Below the pieces are notes generated by a model, which searched no databases, was not told the origin of the DNA, and worked only from the letters and a program-made list of their open reading frames with translations. Made by a program: the position numbers and the translations under genes. This document shows, piece after piece, positions 40,492-49,448 of a stretch of DNA of 64,000 nucleotides. The stretch is from Nocardia anocheti (GTDB taxonomy: Bacteria; Actinomycetota; Actinomycetes; Mycobacteriales; Mycobacteriaceae). How positions within the stretch are numbered: the first letter of the stretch is position 1; every line of letters starts with the position of its first letter. The stretch is from NCBI RefSeq assembly GCF_029675105.1, contig NZ_JAQQFV010000008.1:124001-188000 (forward strand), read 5' to 3'.

Positions 40492-41805
40492 TCAGCGAGT
40501 ACCGATGTCACGGTAGTCACGCTCACCGTAACCGGTGTAGATCTGGCGCGGACGGCCGATCTTCAGCGGTTCGGAGTGCATTTCGCGCCAGTGCGCGATC
40601 CAGCCCGGCAGGCGGCCCATCGCGAAGAGCACGGTGAACATGCGGGTCGGGAAGCCCATGGCCCGGTAGATGACGCCGGTGTAGAAGTCGACGTTCGGGT
40701 ACAGGCGGCGCGAGACGAAGTAGTCGTCGGTGAGGGCGGCCTCTTCGAGCTGCTTGGCGATGTCGAGCAGCTGGTCGTCGCCACCGATCTTCGACAGGAT
40801 CTTGTCGGCGGCCTGCTTGACCAGGGTCGCGCGCGGGTCGTAGTTGCGGTAGACGCGGTGCCCGAAGCCCATGAGCTTCACGCCGTCTTCCTTGTTCTTG
40901 ACCTTGCGGATGAATTCCTTGACGTCGCCGCCGTTGGCCTTGATCTCGTCGAGCATCTCGAGCACGGCCTGGTTGGCGCCGCCGTGCAGCGGGCCCCACA
41001 GCGCGTTGATGCCGCCGGACACCGAGGTGAACAGATTGGCGTCCGAGGAACCGACCAGGCGCACGGTCGAGGTGGAGCAGTTCTGCTCGTGATCGGCGTG
41101 CAGGATCAGCAGCATGTCGAGCGCCGCGGCGATCTCGGGGTCGACCTCGTAGGGCTCGGCCGGGAAGCCGAAGGTCATCCGCAGGAAGTTCTCGACCAGG
41201 CTCAGCGAGTTGTCCGGGTAGAGGAACGGCTGGCCGACCGACTTCTTGTAGGAGTAGGCCGCGATGGTGGGCAGCTTGGCCAGCAGGCGGATGGTGGACA
41301 GCTCGACCTGCTCGGGGTCGCGCGGGTCCAGCGAGTCCTGGTAGTAGGCCGACAGCGCGTTGACCGCCGAGGACAGCACCGGCATCGGGTGCGCGTTGCG
41401 CGGGAAGCCGTCGAAGAACCGCTTGAGGTCCTCGTGCAGCAGCGTGTGGCGGCGGATGCGGTCGGTGAAGTCGTCGAGCTGGGCCTGGGTCGGCAGCTCG
41501 CCGTAGATGAGCAGGTAGCTGACCTCGATGAAGGTCGAGCGGCCCGCGAGCTGGTCGATCGGGTACCCGCGGTAGCGCAGGATGCCCGCCTCACCGTCGA
41601 TGTAGGTGATGGCCGACTTGGTCGACGCGGTGTTCATGAAACCGGGGTCGTAGGTGACGTAACCGGTGCTGGACAGCAGCTTGCCGAGGTCGAGTCCGTT
41701 GTTGCCCTCGGCGGCCGTGGTGACCGTCATCGGGAACTCGCCGCCGGGGTACTGCAGTACCGCCTTGGCGTCCTCGGCGACGTTGGTGATGTTCTCAGCG
41801 GGCAC
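40492..41805 (-). CDS. gltA2: Citrate synthase (type II, GltA2)
   Basis: This 437-residue enzyme condenses oxaloacetate with acetyl-CoA. It shows the active-site segments LHADHEQNCSTSTVR, GPLHGGANQAVLEML and MGFGHRVYRNYDPRA with catalytic His and Asp. The length is that of hexameric, NADH-regulated bacterial citrate synthases. In M. tuberculosis the matching gene is Rv0896. It is transcribed ahead of the FKBP gene and a second citrate synthase lies at 44182. GAGAGGGATCC precedes the ATG. Confidence 0.94.
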   Translation of the reverse strand: MPAENITNVAEDAKAVLQYPGGEFPMTVTTAAEGNNGLDLGKLLSSTGYVTYDPGFMNTASTKSAITYIDGEAGILRYRGYPIDQLAGRSTFIEVSYLLIYGELPTQAQLDDFTDRIRRHTLLHEDLKRFFDGFPRNAHPMPVLSSAVNALSAYYQDSLDPRDPEQVELSTIRLLAKLPTIAAYSYKKSVGQPFLYPDNSLSLVENFLRMTFGFPAEPYEVDPEIAAALDMLLILHADHEQNCSTSTVRLVGSSDANLFTSVSGGINALWGPLHGGANQAVLEMLDEIKANGGDVKEFIRKVKNKEDGVKLMGFGHRVYRNYDPRATLVKQAADKILSKIGGDDQLLDIAKQLEEAALTDDYFVSRRLYPNVDFYTGVIYRAMGFPTRMFTVLFAMGRLPGWIAHWREMHSEPLKIGRPRQIYTGYGERDYRDIGTR

Positions 41806-42011
41806 GGAAGGATCCCTCTCAGGCTAGTTGAGATTCTCGCCGGGCCCTGAAACCCGGCGTGTAACCGTCAGCCCCGATGCGGTCGGCATACGGTGCGCTT
41901 GACGTAACGCTAGCTGTTGTTCGGGCGAGCTGAACAATCAGGGTTACCCTGCGGTGTTCTCACACCGGAGCCGATCGGCGGTGAGGTCTGTCGGCCCCGC
42001 CGTCGCGGTGG
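41806..42011. other. Intergenic region upstream of gltA2
   Basis: These 206 bp have no clear gene and lie between gltA2's start and the end of the MFS gene. The region at about 41895-41945 is mildly AT-rich (GTAACGCTAGCTGTTGTTCG, GAACAATCAGGG) and is the likely gltA2 promoter zone. No strong hairpin was seen. Confidence 0.4.
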
Positions 42012-43295
42012 TCATCCCGTGGTGACGCCGGAGTGCGCCCGGCTGACCTGGTAGCGCACGAAGGCGGGGAAGGCCAGCGCGGCCAGCACCACGCCGATCA
42101 CCACCAGAACTCCACCACCGGCGGCAGCTACAGCTGTACCCAGGCTCGCCGCGGCGAAACCGTGGGCAACATCACCGATGCGCGGTCCACCCGCCACGAC
42201 CACGATGAACACCCCCTGCAACCGCCCGCGCATCTCGTCGGTGGACACGTTGAGCAGCATCGCCGTGCGCAGCGCCGCCGAGATCATGTCGACCGCGCCG
42301 CCCAGCGCCAGGAACGCCACCGCGATCCACAACCACACCCCCAGCCCGAACAGGTGCCCGGTCAACCCGACCGCCAACCCGAACCCGACCATCGCCACAC
42401 CCCAGATCGCGATGCACACGATCACCGCCAGCCCCTGCCTGCGGATGCGCGGCACCCAGCCGGAGAACACCCCACCCAGCACCGCGCCCGCCGAGATCGC
42501 CGCGAACAGCAGGCCCAGCGCGACACCGCCCTCGGCCGGGTCGTGGAAGGTCTCGTGCGCGATCTGCGGGAACAGCGCGCGCGGCATGCCGAAGACCATG
42601 GCGATGATGTCGACGACGAAGGAGGCCAGCAGGATGCGCTGGGCGGTGAGGTAGCGGAAGCCGTCGATCACCGCGCGCAGCCCGGCGCGGCGCTGGTCGC
42701 CGGTCGGCGGGAAGGACGGCAGCCTGCTCACCGCCCAGAGCGTGGCGAGCAGGGCGATGGCGTCGAGCAGATACAGCGTGGGCAGCCCGAGCACCGGGAT
42801 GAGCAGACCGGCCAGCACCGGGCCCGCGATCATGCCGACGTTCTGCACCGTCATCGACAGCGAACTGGCCGCGGCGATCTGTTCCGGCGGCAGCAGCCGG
42901 GCGATGGCCGCGCTGCGGGTGGGCTGGTTGACCGCGAAGAACGCCTGCTGCACCGCGAACAACCCCAGCACCAGCCACACATTGGTCATCCCCAGCGCGG
43001 CCTGCACCCAGAACGCGACGGCGGTGGCGCCGGTGCCCGCGGTGGTGATCACCAGCAGCGTGCGCCGGTCCATCACATCGGCCAGCGCGCCACCCCACAG
43101 CCCGAACACCACCAGCGGCACCAGACCGAACAGCCCGGCCAGGCCGACATAGCCGGAGCTGCCGGTGATCTGGAAGATCTGCTGCGGCACCGCGACCACC
43201 GAGAGCTGCGCGCCGATGACCGTGACGATATTGGTGGTCCAGAGCCTGCGATAGTCGCGATTGCGCAGGGGTTCGGTGTCGGCGAGCAGTTTCAC
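42012..43295 (-). CDS. MFS transporter, EntS-like
   Basis: This 427-residue protein has about 12 membrane helices and the MFS loop GGALADVMDRR. LRNRDYRRLWTTNIVT and FAVNQPTRSAAIARLLP match the subgroup that includes the enterobactin exporter EntS. Small-molecule or siderophore export is possible, but no siderophore genes are nearby, so substrate is unknown. It sits between gltA2 and pdxH, reading the same way. Confidence 0.88.
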   Translation of the reverse strand: MKLLADTEPLRNRDYRRLWTTNIVTVIGAQLSVVAVPQQIFQITGSSGYVGLAGLFGLVPLVVFGLWGGALADVMDRRTLLVITTAGTGATAVAFWVQAALGMTNVWLVLGLFAVQQAFFAVNQPTRSAAIARLLPPEQIAAASSLSMTVQNVGMIAGPVLAGLLIPVLGLPTLYLLDAIALLATLWAVSRLPSFPPTGDQRRAGLRAVIDGFRYLTAQRILLASFVVDIIAMVFGMPRALFPQIAHETFHDPAEGGVALGLLFAAISAGAVLGGVFSGWVPRIRRQGLAVIVCIAIWGVAMVGFGLAVGLTGHLFGLGVWLWIAVAFLALGGAVDMISAALRTAMLLNVSTDEMRGRLQGVFIVVVAGGPRIGDVAHGFAAASLGTAVAAAGGGVLVVIGVVLAALAFPAFVRYQVSRAHSGVTTG

Positions 43296-43358
43296 TTACG
43301 GCACGTTAGATCGTGCGACCGTAAACGTCCCACGATTTTTCTCGGTGAGATAGCCCAC

Positions 43359-44054
43359 TCACGGCTGCAGGCGCTCGACGGTCGCGTGCTCACCGTCGAC
43401 GCGCACCACGATCCGGTTGTGCAGGCGGCCTCGTCGGCCCTGCCAGAACTCCACCTCGTCGGGTCGCAGGAGGTATCCGCCCCAGTGTGGGGGCACGGGG
43501 ATGTCGTCCACGTCGGCGAAGCGGGCCGTGGTCTCGGCCAGCGCGCGGTCGAGTTCGGCGCGTGAGGCGACCGGGCGCGACTGCTGCGAGGCCCAGGCGC
43601 CCAGACGCGATTCGCGCGGACGCGCCTGCCAGTAGGCCAGCGTCACCTCGGCGGGCACCCGTTCGGTGCGCCCGCGCACGTGCACCTGCCGGGCCAGCGA
43701 GGGCCAGACGAAGGTGGCCGCGGCGTACGGGTCGGCGGCGAGCTGCTCGCCCTTGGCCGAGTCGTAGTTCGTATAGAAGGTGACGCCCTCGGGCCCGAGC
43801 CCCTTGCACAGCACCGTGCGGGCGACCGGGCGCGGCGCCGGACCGGTCAGCGAGACGGTGGCCAGCACCATCGCGTTCGGTTCGGCCACGCCCAGGCTCC
43901 TGGCCTGGTCGATCCAGTTCCGCAGCAACGGTTCCCAGCCACCGGCCACCCAGCTCTCGTCGAGATCGGCTTCGGTGGTGGGGACGGCCAGTGGGTCGCC
44001 GTAGTCGACGCGCATCGCGGCGAGATCGCCCGCCAGGGGTTCCGGGTCACGCAT
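43359..44054 (-). CDS. pdxH: Pyridoxamine 5'-phosphate oxidase
   Basis: This protein of about 231 residues oxidises pyridoxine or pyridoxamine phosphate to PLP with FMN. It has RTVLCKGLGPEGVTFYTNYDSAKG, the EQLAADPYAAATFVWPSL segment, and the C-terminal QGRRGRLHNRIV with the conserved R-x-H-x-R substrate contacts. ATG 44054 gives the usual length; a GTG at 44096 would add 14 residues. PLP is used by SerC, whose gene lies about 7 kb downstream, though no operon link exists. Confidence 0.93.
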   Translation of the reverse strand: MRDPEPLAGDLAAMRVDYGDPLAVPTTEADLDESWVAGGWEPLLRNWIDQARSLGVAEPNAMVLATVSLTGPAPRPVARTVLCKGLGPEGVTFYTNYDSAKGEQLAADPYAAATFVWPSLARQVHVRGRTERVPAEVTLAYWQARPRESRLGAWASQQSRPVASRAELDRALAETTARFADVDDIPVPPHWGGYLLRPDEVEFWQGRRGRLHNRIVVRVDGEHATVERLQP

Positions 44055-44181
44055 GGGGACAAACGCTACGCCGACCCGGCCGGTGGTCGTCGTCACGGCC
44101 GGGTGAGGGGCGGGGTTACCAGCGGGTATCCACAGGTCTATCGTTCAGGAAGATCGGCATTTCCCGGCAAGGAGAGTCACC

Positions 44182-45306
44182 ATGACGGCCAGCGCGGTAC
44201 CCCAGGATTTCGTCAGCGGATTGGAAGGCGTGGTGGCCTTCACCACCGACATCGCCGAGCCGGACAAGGACGGTGGCGCGCTGCGATATCGCGGCGTGGA
44301 CATCGAGGATCTGGTCGCCAACCGCGTCACCTTCGGCGATGTCTGGGCCCTGCTGGTCGATGGCGAGTTCGGTCGCGGCCTGCCGCCCGCCGAGCCCTTC
44401 CCGCTGCCGGTGCACACCGGCGACGTGCGCGTCGACGTGCAGGCCGGACTGGCCATGCTCGCCCCCATCTGGGGCTACGAGCCGCTGCTCGACATCGACG
44501 ACGAGACCGCCCGCGAGAACCTCGCCCGCGCCTCGGTGATGGCGCTGTCCTACGTGGCGCAGTCCGCGCGCGGCATCTACCAGCCCGCCGTCCCGCAGCG
44601 TCAGATCGACGAATGCACCACTGTCACCGAACGTTTCATGACCCGATGGAAGGGTGACCCGGACCCGCGCCACACCGAGGCGATCGACGCCTACTGGGTC
44701 TCGGCGGCCGAGCACGGCATGAACGCCTCCACCTTCACCGCCCGCGTCATCGCCTCCACCGGCGCCGACGTGGCCGCCTCGCTCTCCGGCGCGATCGGCG
44801 CCATGTCCGGCCCGCTGCACGGCGGCGCCCCCGCCCGCGTGCTGCCGATGATCGAGGCCGTCGAGCAGTCCGGCGACGCCCGCGCCCTGGTCAAGGGCAT
44901 CCTGGACCGCAAAGAGAAGCTGATGGGCTTCGGTCACCGCGTCTACCGCGCCGAGGACCCCCGCGCCCGCGTGCTGCGCGCCACCGCCCAGCGCCTCGAC
45001 GCCCCCCGCTTCGAAGTCGCCGCCGCCCTCGAACAGGCCGCCCTCGCCGAACTCCGCGAACGCCGCCCCGACCGCGCCATCGAAACCAACGTCGAATTCT
45101 GGGCCGCCGTCATCCTCGACTTCGCCGAGGTCCCCGCCCACATGATGCCCGCCATGTTCACCTGCGGCCGCACCGCCGGTTGGTGCGCCCACATCCTCGA
45201 ACAGAAGCAGTTGGGCAAACTGGTCCGCCCCGCCGCCATCTACACCGGCCCGGGCCCCCGCACTCCCGAGGAAGTAGCGGGCTGGTCCACCATCGCCCGC
45301 TCCTGA
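44182..45306 (+). CDS. citA: Citrate synthase 2 (CitA-like)
   Basis: This 374-residue protein belongs to the citrate/methylcitrate synthase family: SAAEHGMNASTFTARV, GPLHGGAPARVLPM and MGFGHRVYRAEDPRARVL carry the active-site His, His and Asp. It is about 60 residues shorter than GltA2 and resembles the M. tuberculosis CitA (Rv0889c). Its role beside GltA2 is not settled. Promiscuous use of propionyl-CoA is possible, given prpE in the window. A very strong hairpin follows. Confidence 0.9.
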   Translation: MTASAVPQDFVSGLEGVVAFTTDIAEPDKDGGALRYRGVDIEDLVANRVTFGDVWALLVDGEFGRGLPPAEPFPLPVHTGDVRVDVQAGLAMLAPIWGYEPLLDIDDETARENLARASVMALSYVAQSARGIYQPAVPQRQIDECTTVTERFMTRWKGDPDPRHTEAIDAYWVSAAEHGMNASTFTARVIASTGADVAASLSGAIGAMSGPLHGGAPARVLPMIEAVEQSGDARALVKGILDRKEKLMGFGHRVYRAEDPRARVLRATAQRLDAPRFEVAAALEQAALAELRERRPDRAIETNVEFWAAVILDFAEVPAHMMPAMFTCGRTAGWCAHILEQKQLGKLVRPAAIYTGPGPRTPEEVAGWSTIARS

Positions 45307-45316
45307 ACCAGCATTC

Positions 45317-45357
45317 CGAGTCGGTCCGGTCAGGTATCACCTGACCGGACCGACTCG
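45317..45357 (+). terminator. Perfect 19-bp hairpin terminator after citA
   Basis: A 19-bp inverted repeat (first arm CGAGTCGGTCCGGTCAGGT) with an ATC loop begins 10 bp after the citA stop and is followed by TTTCC. This is the strongest hairpin in the window. Confidence 0.88.
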
Positions 45358-45395
45358 TTTCCGTCCGCACCGCACGGAACGTCGCTATGACAACG

Positions 45396-45968
45396 TCAAC
45401 TCGCAGATCGCAAGAGATCGACGGCGTCATCCATCCCATAGCGGGACACCAGAATCTTCATCGCGTCCTCCTCCGCGACAATCGGGTTCCGATACCGGCT
45501 CAACATCATGCGCAGCGCGTACATGGCCGTCTCCGGGGAGACCGCCACCGTGTCGGCGGCGAATTCCGCCGCAGTCCGAACCGAGAGGCCGTCCGGTAGG
45601 CGATCAGCCGGAAAGTCTCGGAGATTCTGGGTGACGATCGCGTCGGCGCCACCGACGACGGCAGCCGCCACGACATGCTCGTCATCGGGATCCGGAAGCC
45701 CGAAGACGCCCTCGTGTGGCTCCCAGTTCAGAACCAGAGCATCGTCGAACCGTGACTCGAGCGTGGTGACGAGCCGCCGAGCTCGCGATGCCCCGGTCAT
45801 GTCGTCTTCGCCCCGGGCAACGAGTTTCGCGCATTCGCTCAACTCCAGCTCCAACAGAATCCGCTCGGACCACAAAGGGCGGTACAACCCCTCGACCGCT
45901 AGCGACAAGAGGAAATCGCGCTGCAGGCTGGGCCAGAGAACGCACGTGTCGAGCAATACCGCGAACAC
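45396..45968 (-). CDS. PIN-domain RNase, probable toxin
   Basis: This 190-residue protein has a PIN nuclease domain of the PF13470 type: LLDTCVLWPS with Asp8, YRPLWSERILLELE, and PDPDDEHVVAAAVVGGADAI followed by NLRDFP. These acidic residues bind the metal that cuts RNA. About 50 extra C-terminal residues, absent from minimal VapC toxins, follow. GTG 45968 lies 9 bp after the antitoxin stop behind GAGGGGGAT, so the pair is one operon with antitoxin first. Its RNA target is unknown. Confidence 0.88.
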   Translation of the reverse strand: MFAVLLDTCVLWPSLQRDFLLSLAVEGLYRPLWSERILLELELSECAKLVARGEDDMTGASRARRLVTTLESRFDDALVLNWEPHEGVFGLPDPDDEHVVAAAVVGGADAIVTQNLRDFPADRLPDGLSVRTAAEFAADTVAVSPETAMYALRMMLSRYRNPIVAEEDAMKILVSRYGMDDAVDLLRSAS

Positions 45969-45977
45969 CGATCCCCC

Positions 45978-46511
45978 TCAGTCGTTGCGCTTGCCTCTAG
46001 TCCGTTCGGCCGCGAGGCGCCGGGCCTCGCGCAGGTGACGCTCGATATCGGCGGGGTCGTCGTCGATGGAGATGTCGACGGCCGTCTCTGCGAGGGCGTC
46101 GTACTGGCGGCGACGGCGCACCTCGCGGTAGTCGAGCACATCATCGAGATCGAGCCGGTGCCGAGTGCCGATCCGTTGGGCGGGCAGCTCCCCCTTCTCG
46201 ATCAGGCGCTTGACAGTCGGCCTGCTGACACCCAGCAGGTCGGCCGCTTGCTGCGAGGTCAGAGTCATACTGCGCGGCGCGATCGTGACGGCCCGACCGG
46301 CCAACAACGCCGCGACCACCTGTTTGAGTGCCTGGTGCACATCGGCGGGGAGTTCGATCCGATCACCCTCATCGGTGCCCACCAGCGCGTAGCTCGGCTT
46401 CGCCGCGACACCCCACCTGCGCTCATGCGCTTCCAGGAAGCTCATGACGGGAGCCAGCCGTCCTCGATCGTCAGGCAGGAACGTGCGTTCTTCGAGCGGT
46501 TGCGAGACCAT
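45978..46511 (-). CDS. Excisionase-type HTH protein, probable antitoxin
   Basis: This 177-residue protein has a short N-terminal part, then an excisionase/MerR-like HTH (LTSQQAADLLGVSRPTVKRLIEK, GTRHRLDLDDVLDY) at about residues 84-130. A charged tail (ADIERHLREARRLAAERTRGKR) probably masks the PIN toxin. Upstream of the PIN gene in a two-gene operon, it fits the known excisionase-HTH plus PIN toxin-antitoxin arrangement. It should bind the TTCGAA array at 46525-46564 and repress the operon. Confidence 0.85.
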   Translation of the reverse strand: MVSQPLEERTFLPDDRGRLAPVMSFLEAHERRWGVAAKPSYALVGTDEGDRIELPADVHQALKQVVAALLAGRAVTIAPRSMTLTSQQAADLLGVSRPTVKRLIEKGELPAQRIGTRHRLDLDDVLDYREVRRRRQYDALAETAVDISIDDDPADIERHLREARRLAAERTRGKRND

Positions 46512-46524
46512 CGCACCTCCTCGG

Positions 46525-46564
46525 TTTTCGAACGTTTCGAAATATTGTTCGATTTATTCGAATA
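46525..46564. promoter_or_regulatory. Four-site operator-like array upstream of the toxin-antitoxin operon
   Basis: TTCGAA occurs at 46527, 46536 and 46557 and TTCGAT at 46548, with spacing 9, 12 and 9. The array is symmetric about 46544-46545 and lies 14-53 bp before the antitoxin ATG in an AT-rich stretch. This suits an autoregulating antitoxin dimer or tetramer. Confidence 0.7.
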
Positions 46565-46631
46565 CTACCCGACTCCCCGTTCGAGACTCGCCTTACGACA
46601 TCCAGACCAACATCTGATCTATATTCAGAGA

Positions 46632-47435
46632 ATGGTGAAACTGGATCGTAGGTTGGGGCGGCCTGGGGGCGAGATCGTGTATTCGGATAGTGGGGGTGGT
46701 GGGGTGGCGGTGGTGTTCGTGCATGGGGCGGGGATGGATCACACCCTGTTCGAGGCGCAGGTGGATGCGGTGGTCGGGCGGGGGTTTCGGGTGGTGACGT
46801 GGGATCTGCGGGGGCACGGGGAGTCGACGCTGGTGGGGCGGTTCGGGGCGGGGGACGCGGTGGAGGATCTTTCGGCGTTGCTGCGGGAGTGTGGGGTCGG
46901 GCGGGCTGTGGTGGTGGGGCATTCGCTCGGAGGGAATATCGGGCAGGCGTTCGTGCGGGGGCGGGCCGAGCGGGTGGCGGGGTTGGTCGTGGTGGATTCG
47001 GCGTGGAACGCGGGGCCGTTGACGTGGGGCGAGCGGGTGGGGTTGCGGGTGGCGGCGCCGTTGTTGGCGTTGATTCCGGGGAAGATGTTGCCGGGGGTGA
47101 TGGCTCGGGCTTCGGCGGTATCGCCGGAGGTGGTCGCCAGGGCGGCAAGAGTTTTCGCGCGGATGCCGAAGCGGGTGTTTCTGGATGTGTGGCGGGCGAC
47201 GGTGTCATTCGTCGAGCCGGAGCCGGGATATCGGTGTCCGGTGCCGTTGGCCCTGATTCGGGGTGAGCGGGATCGGACGGGAAATATCGCGGCCGCGATG
47301 CCCCGATGGGCTCGGGCGGAAGGGGTTGTGGAGCACGTGATTCCGGGGGCGGGGCATCTGGTCACCTGGGATGCGCCGGAGGAGACCACCCGGGTGCTGC
47401 TGGGGATTCTCGCTCAGTGGGAGCTGGCGTGCTGA
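46632..47435 (+). CDS. Alpha/beta hydrolase
   Basis: This 267-residue protein has the alpha/beta hydrolase core: HGAGMD oxyanion loop, WDLRGHGES, nucleophile elbow GHSLGG near residue 96, and a C-terminal GAGHLVTWDAPEE with the catalytic His. Substrate is unknown. ATG 46632 was chosen since upstream codons in this frame overlap the toxin-antitoxin operator. It overlaps the next gene, a MarR-type regulator, by seven bases. Codons use unusually many G-rich third positions. Confidence 0.87.
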   Translation: MVKLDRRLGRPGGEIVYSDSGGGGVAVVFVHGAGMDHTLFEAQVDAVVGRGFRVVTWDLRGHGESTLVGRFGAGDAVEDLSALLRECGVGRAVVVGHSLGGNIGQAFVRGRAERVAGLVVVDSAWNAGPLTWGERVGLRVAAPLLALIPGKMLPGVMARASAVSPEVVARAARVFARMPKRVFLDVWRATVSFVEPEPGYRCPVPLALIRGERDRTGNIAAAMPRWARAEGVVEHVIPGAGHLVTWDAPEETTRVLLGILAQWELAC

Positions 47436-47866
47436 GCCCCGAGCGGGAACAGTTCGTGAATTCCCTGGGCGACATGCTGGCGACCTGGAGTTTGCCCCGC
47501 GCGACCGGGCGCGTCTACGGCTACCTGCTGCTGCACAGTGAGCCGTCGACCTCGGAGCAGTTGCGCGCCGAGCTGTCGCTCAGCTCCGGCGCGGTGAGTA
47601 CCGCCATCCGCGAACTCGTCTCGTGGGGACTCGCCCACACCATCCCCAGCCCGGGCAGTCGACGCCTGCTCGTCGAGGCCGCCGGTGGATTCGAGCAGCT
47701 CCTGGCCGCCAGCCACGAACGCACCCGCGCGTTCATCCGCACCCTCCGCGCCGCCGAACCGCTCGCCGACTCCCCGGCGACACAACGTCTGCGCGAGGTC
47801 ACCGAGCTGTTCACGACCTACGTCGACGCCGGAGAGCGGGTCCTGCGCGAGCGCGCGCGGGAGTGA
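47429..47866 (+). CDS. GbsR/MarR family transcriptional regulator
   Basis: This 145-residue protein has a GbsR-type winged HTH (GRVYGYLLLHSEPSTSEQLRA in part, then LSLSSGAVSTAIRELVSWGL). The start GTG 47429 overlaps the hydrolase stop, so both are translated from one mRNA. It may control the pair itself. No ligand is evident. Confidence 0.85.
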   Translation: MLSPEREQFVNSLGDMLATWSLPRATGRVYGYLLLHSEPSTSEQLRAELSLSSGAVSTAIRELVSWGLAHTIPSPGSRRLLVEAAGGFEQLLAASHERTRAFIRTLRAAEPLADSPATQRLREVTELFTTYVDAGERVLRERARE

Positions 47867-48023
47867 GACCGATCGCCTCATAATCCGGAGCCACGCTGCG
47901 TCGATCTGATGATCGCGGCCATCGCGTCGGTGCGCCGGTTGCCACTGCACACGGTGAACCCTGAGGACTTCTCCGGATTGCCAGGACTTCTCGCTCCGTG
48001 ACACGGCCCGGCAGCCGGTGAGG

Positions 48024-48707
48024 TCAGCTCGGATCAGGTCGGTGGTTCGTCGACCGGTCCATGGACCCGCCGCGAGTGAGGGCGGCGAAATCGAGGGCGA
48101 CGGAATCGCCCCGGTCGACGGTGAAGAAGGCGGCGGCGAGGCGCGTGCCCAGTTCAATGTGGCCGACGGCGGCCAGCGGCACCGGCTGGATGAGGCGGAC
48201 CCGCCAGGGGATCGGTTCGTCCCAGGCCCGGAGTTCCAGGTCCAGGCGCAGGATCGGGTCGTCGCGGCCGGTGTAGTCGGCGGCGACGGGGGCCACGGCG
48301 AGGACGGTGGCCTCGGCGCGGCGGCCGTTGGCGAGGATCTTGGCCGCCGCGCTGCGGCCGGATTCGGGTGCCTCGGGGACGAACAGGGCGACGCGCTCGC
48401 GGTCGCCGGGGTCGACCCGGCAGTCGACGAGGTCGCCGGGACGCATCCAGGCGAGGTCCTGGCTACGGACCCGCTGCCGGACGCGGGTGTCGTAGGCGAG
48501 TTGGTCGGGGAGCTGGACGCGGACCGAGAAGCGGTAGCCGCCCTCGCCGCGTCGCGCGCGCACCGAGAGCACGGTGGCGGTCGCCGCCAACCCCCTGATC
48601 AGCAGTTCCCGGCGTCCGGCCTCGGACAGCAGACCGCGCCGCCGTCCGAAGGCCCAGGCACATCGGTCGAGCAGGGTCCGACCCGAGTCGGCCACGGCGA
48701 GGCTCAT
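48024..48707 (-). CDS. Protein with two beta-repeat units (DUF3592-like)
   Basis: This 227-residue soluble protein has two copies of an actinobacterial repeat. Each begins AxATVL-x-V and ends with a G-x-xVDCRVDPGDRERVALF- or AFFTVDRGDSVALDF-like strand, at about residues 42-100 and 125-205. Such units in other actinomycete proteins have no set function. ATG 48707 is a single start with a poor ribosome-binding site. The gene lies alone, and the 150 bp before it on the right separate it from the TetR regulator. Confidence 0.6.
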   Translation of the reverse strand: MSLAVADSGRTLLDRCAWAFGRRRGLLSEAGRRELLIRGLAATATVLSVRARRGEGGYRFSVRVQLPDQLAYDTRVRQRVRSQDLAWMRPGDLVDCRVDPGDRERVALFVPEAPESGRSAAAKILANGRRAEATVLAVAPVAADYTGRDDPILRLDLELRAWDEPIPWRVRLIQPVPLAAVGHIELGTRLAAAFFTVDRGDSVALDFAALTRGGSMDRSTNHRPDPS

Positions 48708-48765
48708 AGCGGAAGCGTAATGCGGATGCCGGGCGCGCAAGGGCGAATTCCCCGCACCCGGCCGG

Positions 48766-49428
48766 TCAGCGCAGGGTGGTGATCCCGGCGAGGACGAGGT
48801 CGATGCCCGCGAGGAACTGTGCGCGGTCGTCGTGGTCGGCGAGTTGTCCGGCGATCCGGTGGGCGAACGGGAATTCGGCGGGGTCCTGCCGGGTCCAGCG
48901 GGCGGCCACGGCCGCGAGGAACGCCGAGCGGTCGCCGCCGGGCACGGCCAACCGGGCATTGGCCGCGTTCTGCCCGGCGACGCCGAGGATGTAGTTGACC
49001 AGCGCGGAGGCGGCGAAGAACAGCGACCCCTCCGGCACGCCGAGCTCATCGAGGCGCCCGCCGATCCGCTCGTAGATCCGCAGCACCGCGAGTTGTCCGG
49101 GCGCCTGGCCGAGTTGGGTGCCGACCCAGGGCCGGGCGTCGATCGCGTCGAAGATCCCGAGTGCGACGGCGCGGATCGCCACCGTGGGTTCCGTGTTCGC
49201 GTCCGGGTCGGCCAGCACCCGGGCGATGACGTCGTCCGCCGCGGCGGCGAGCAGTTCGCCCTTGTCGGCCACATGCCAGTAGATCGCGCCGCTGCCGGTT
49301 TCCAGCCGGGCCGCCAGCGCGCGGAAGGTGAGCGCGCTCTCGCCCTCGGTGTCGAGGATCTCGATCGCGGTGTCGACGATGCGGTGCTTCGACAGCGCGT
49401 CGGCCCGCCGCTGACCTCTGGGTGCCAT
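48766..49428 (-). CDS. TetR family transcriptional regulator
   Basis: This 220-residue protein has an N-terminal TetR HTH (RIVDTAIEILDTEGESALTF, then ALAARLETGSGAIYWHVADK) and a helical ligand-binding part. It is divergent from a TetX-like monooxygenase at 49505, with two TGGAAC-N3-GTTCCA palindromes between them. Repression of the monooxygenase gene and itself, relieved by a small molecule, is the expected circuit. ATG 49428 lies 21 bp from the nearest palindrome. Confidence 0.88.
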   Translation of the reverse strand: MAPRGQRRADALSKHRIVDTAIEILDTEGESALTFRALAARLETGSGAIYWHVADKGELLAAAADDVIARVLADPDANTEPTVAIRAVALGIFDAIDARPWVGTQLGQAPGQLAVLRIYERIGGRLDELGVPEGSLFFAASALVNYILGVAGQNAANARLAVPGGDRSAFLAAVAARWTRQDPAEFPFAHRIAGQLADHDDRAQFLAGIDLVLAGITTLR

Positions 49429-49448
49429 ACCCCCCATCTTGACACTTC

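Noticed and set aside
47867..48023. Possible small gene between the MarR-type gene and the repeat-unit protein
   Set aside because: No frame in the gap has a start with a ribosome-binding site and reasonable length.
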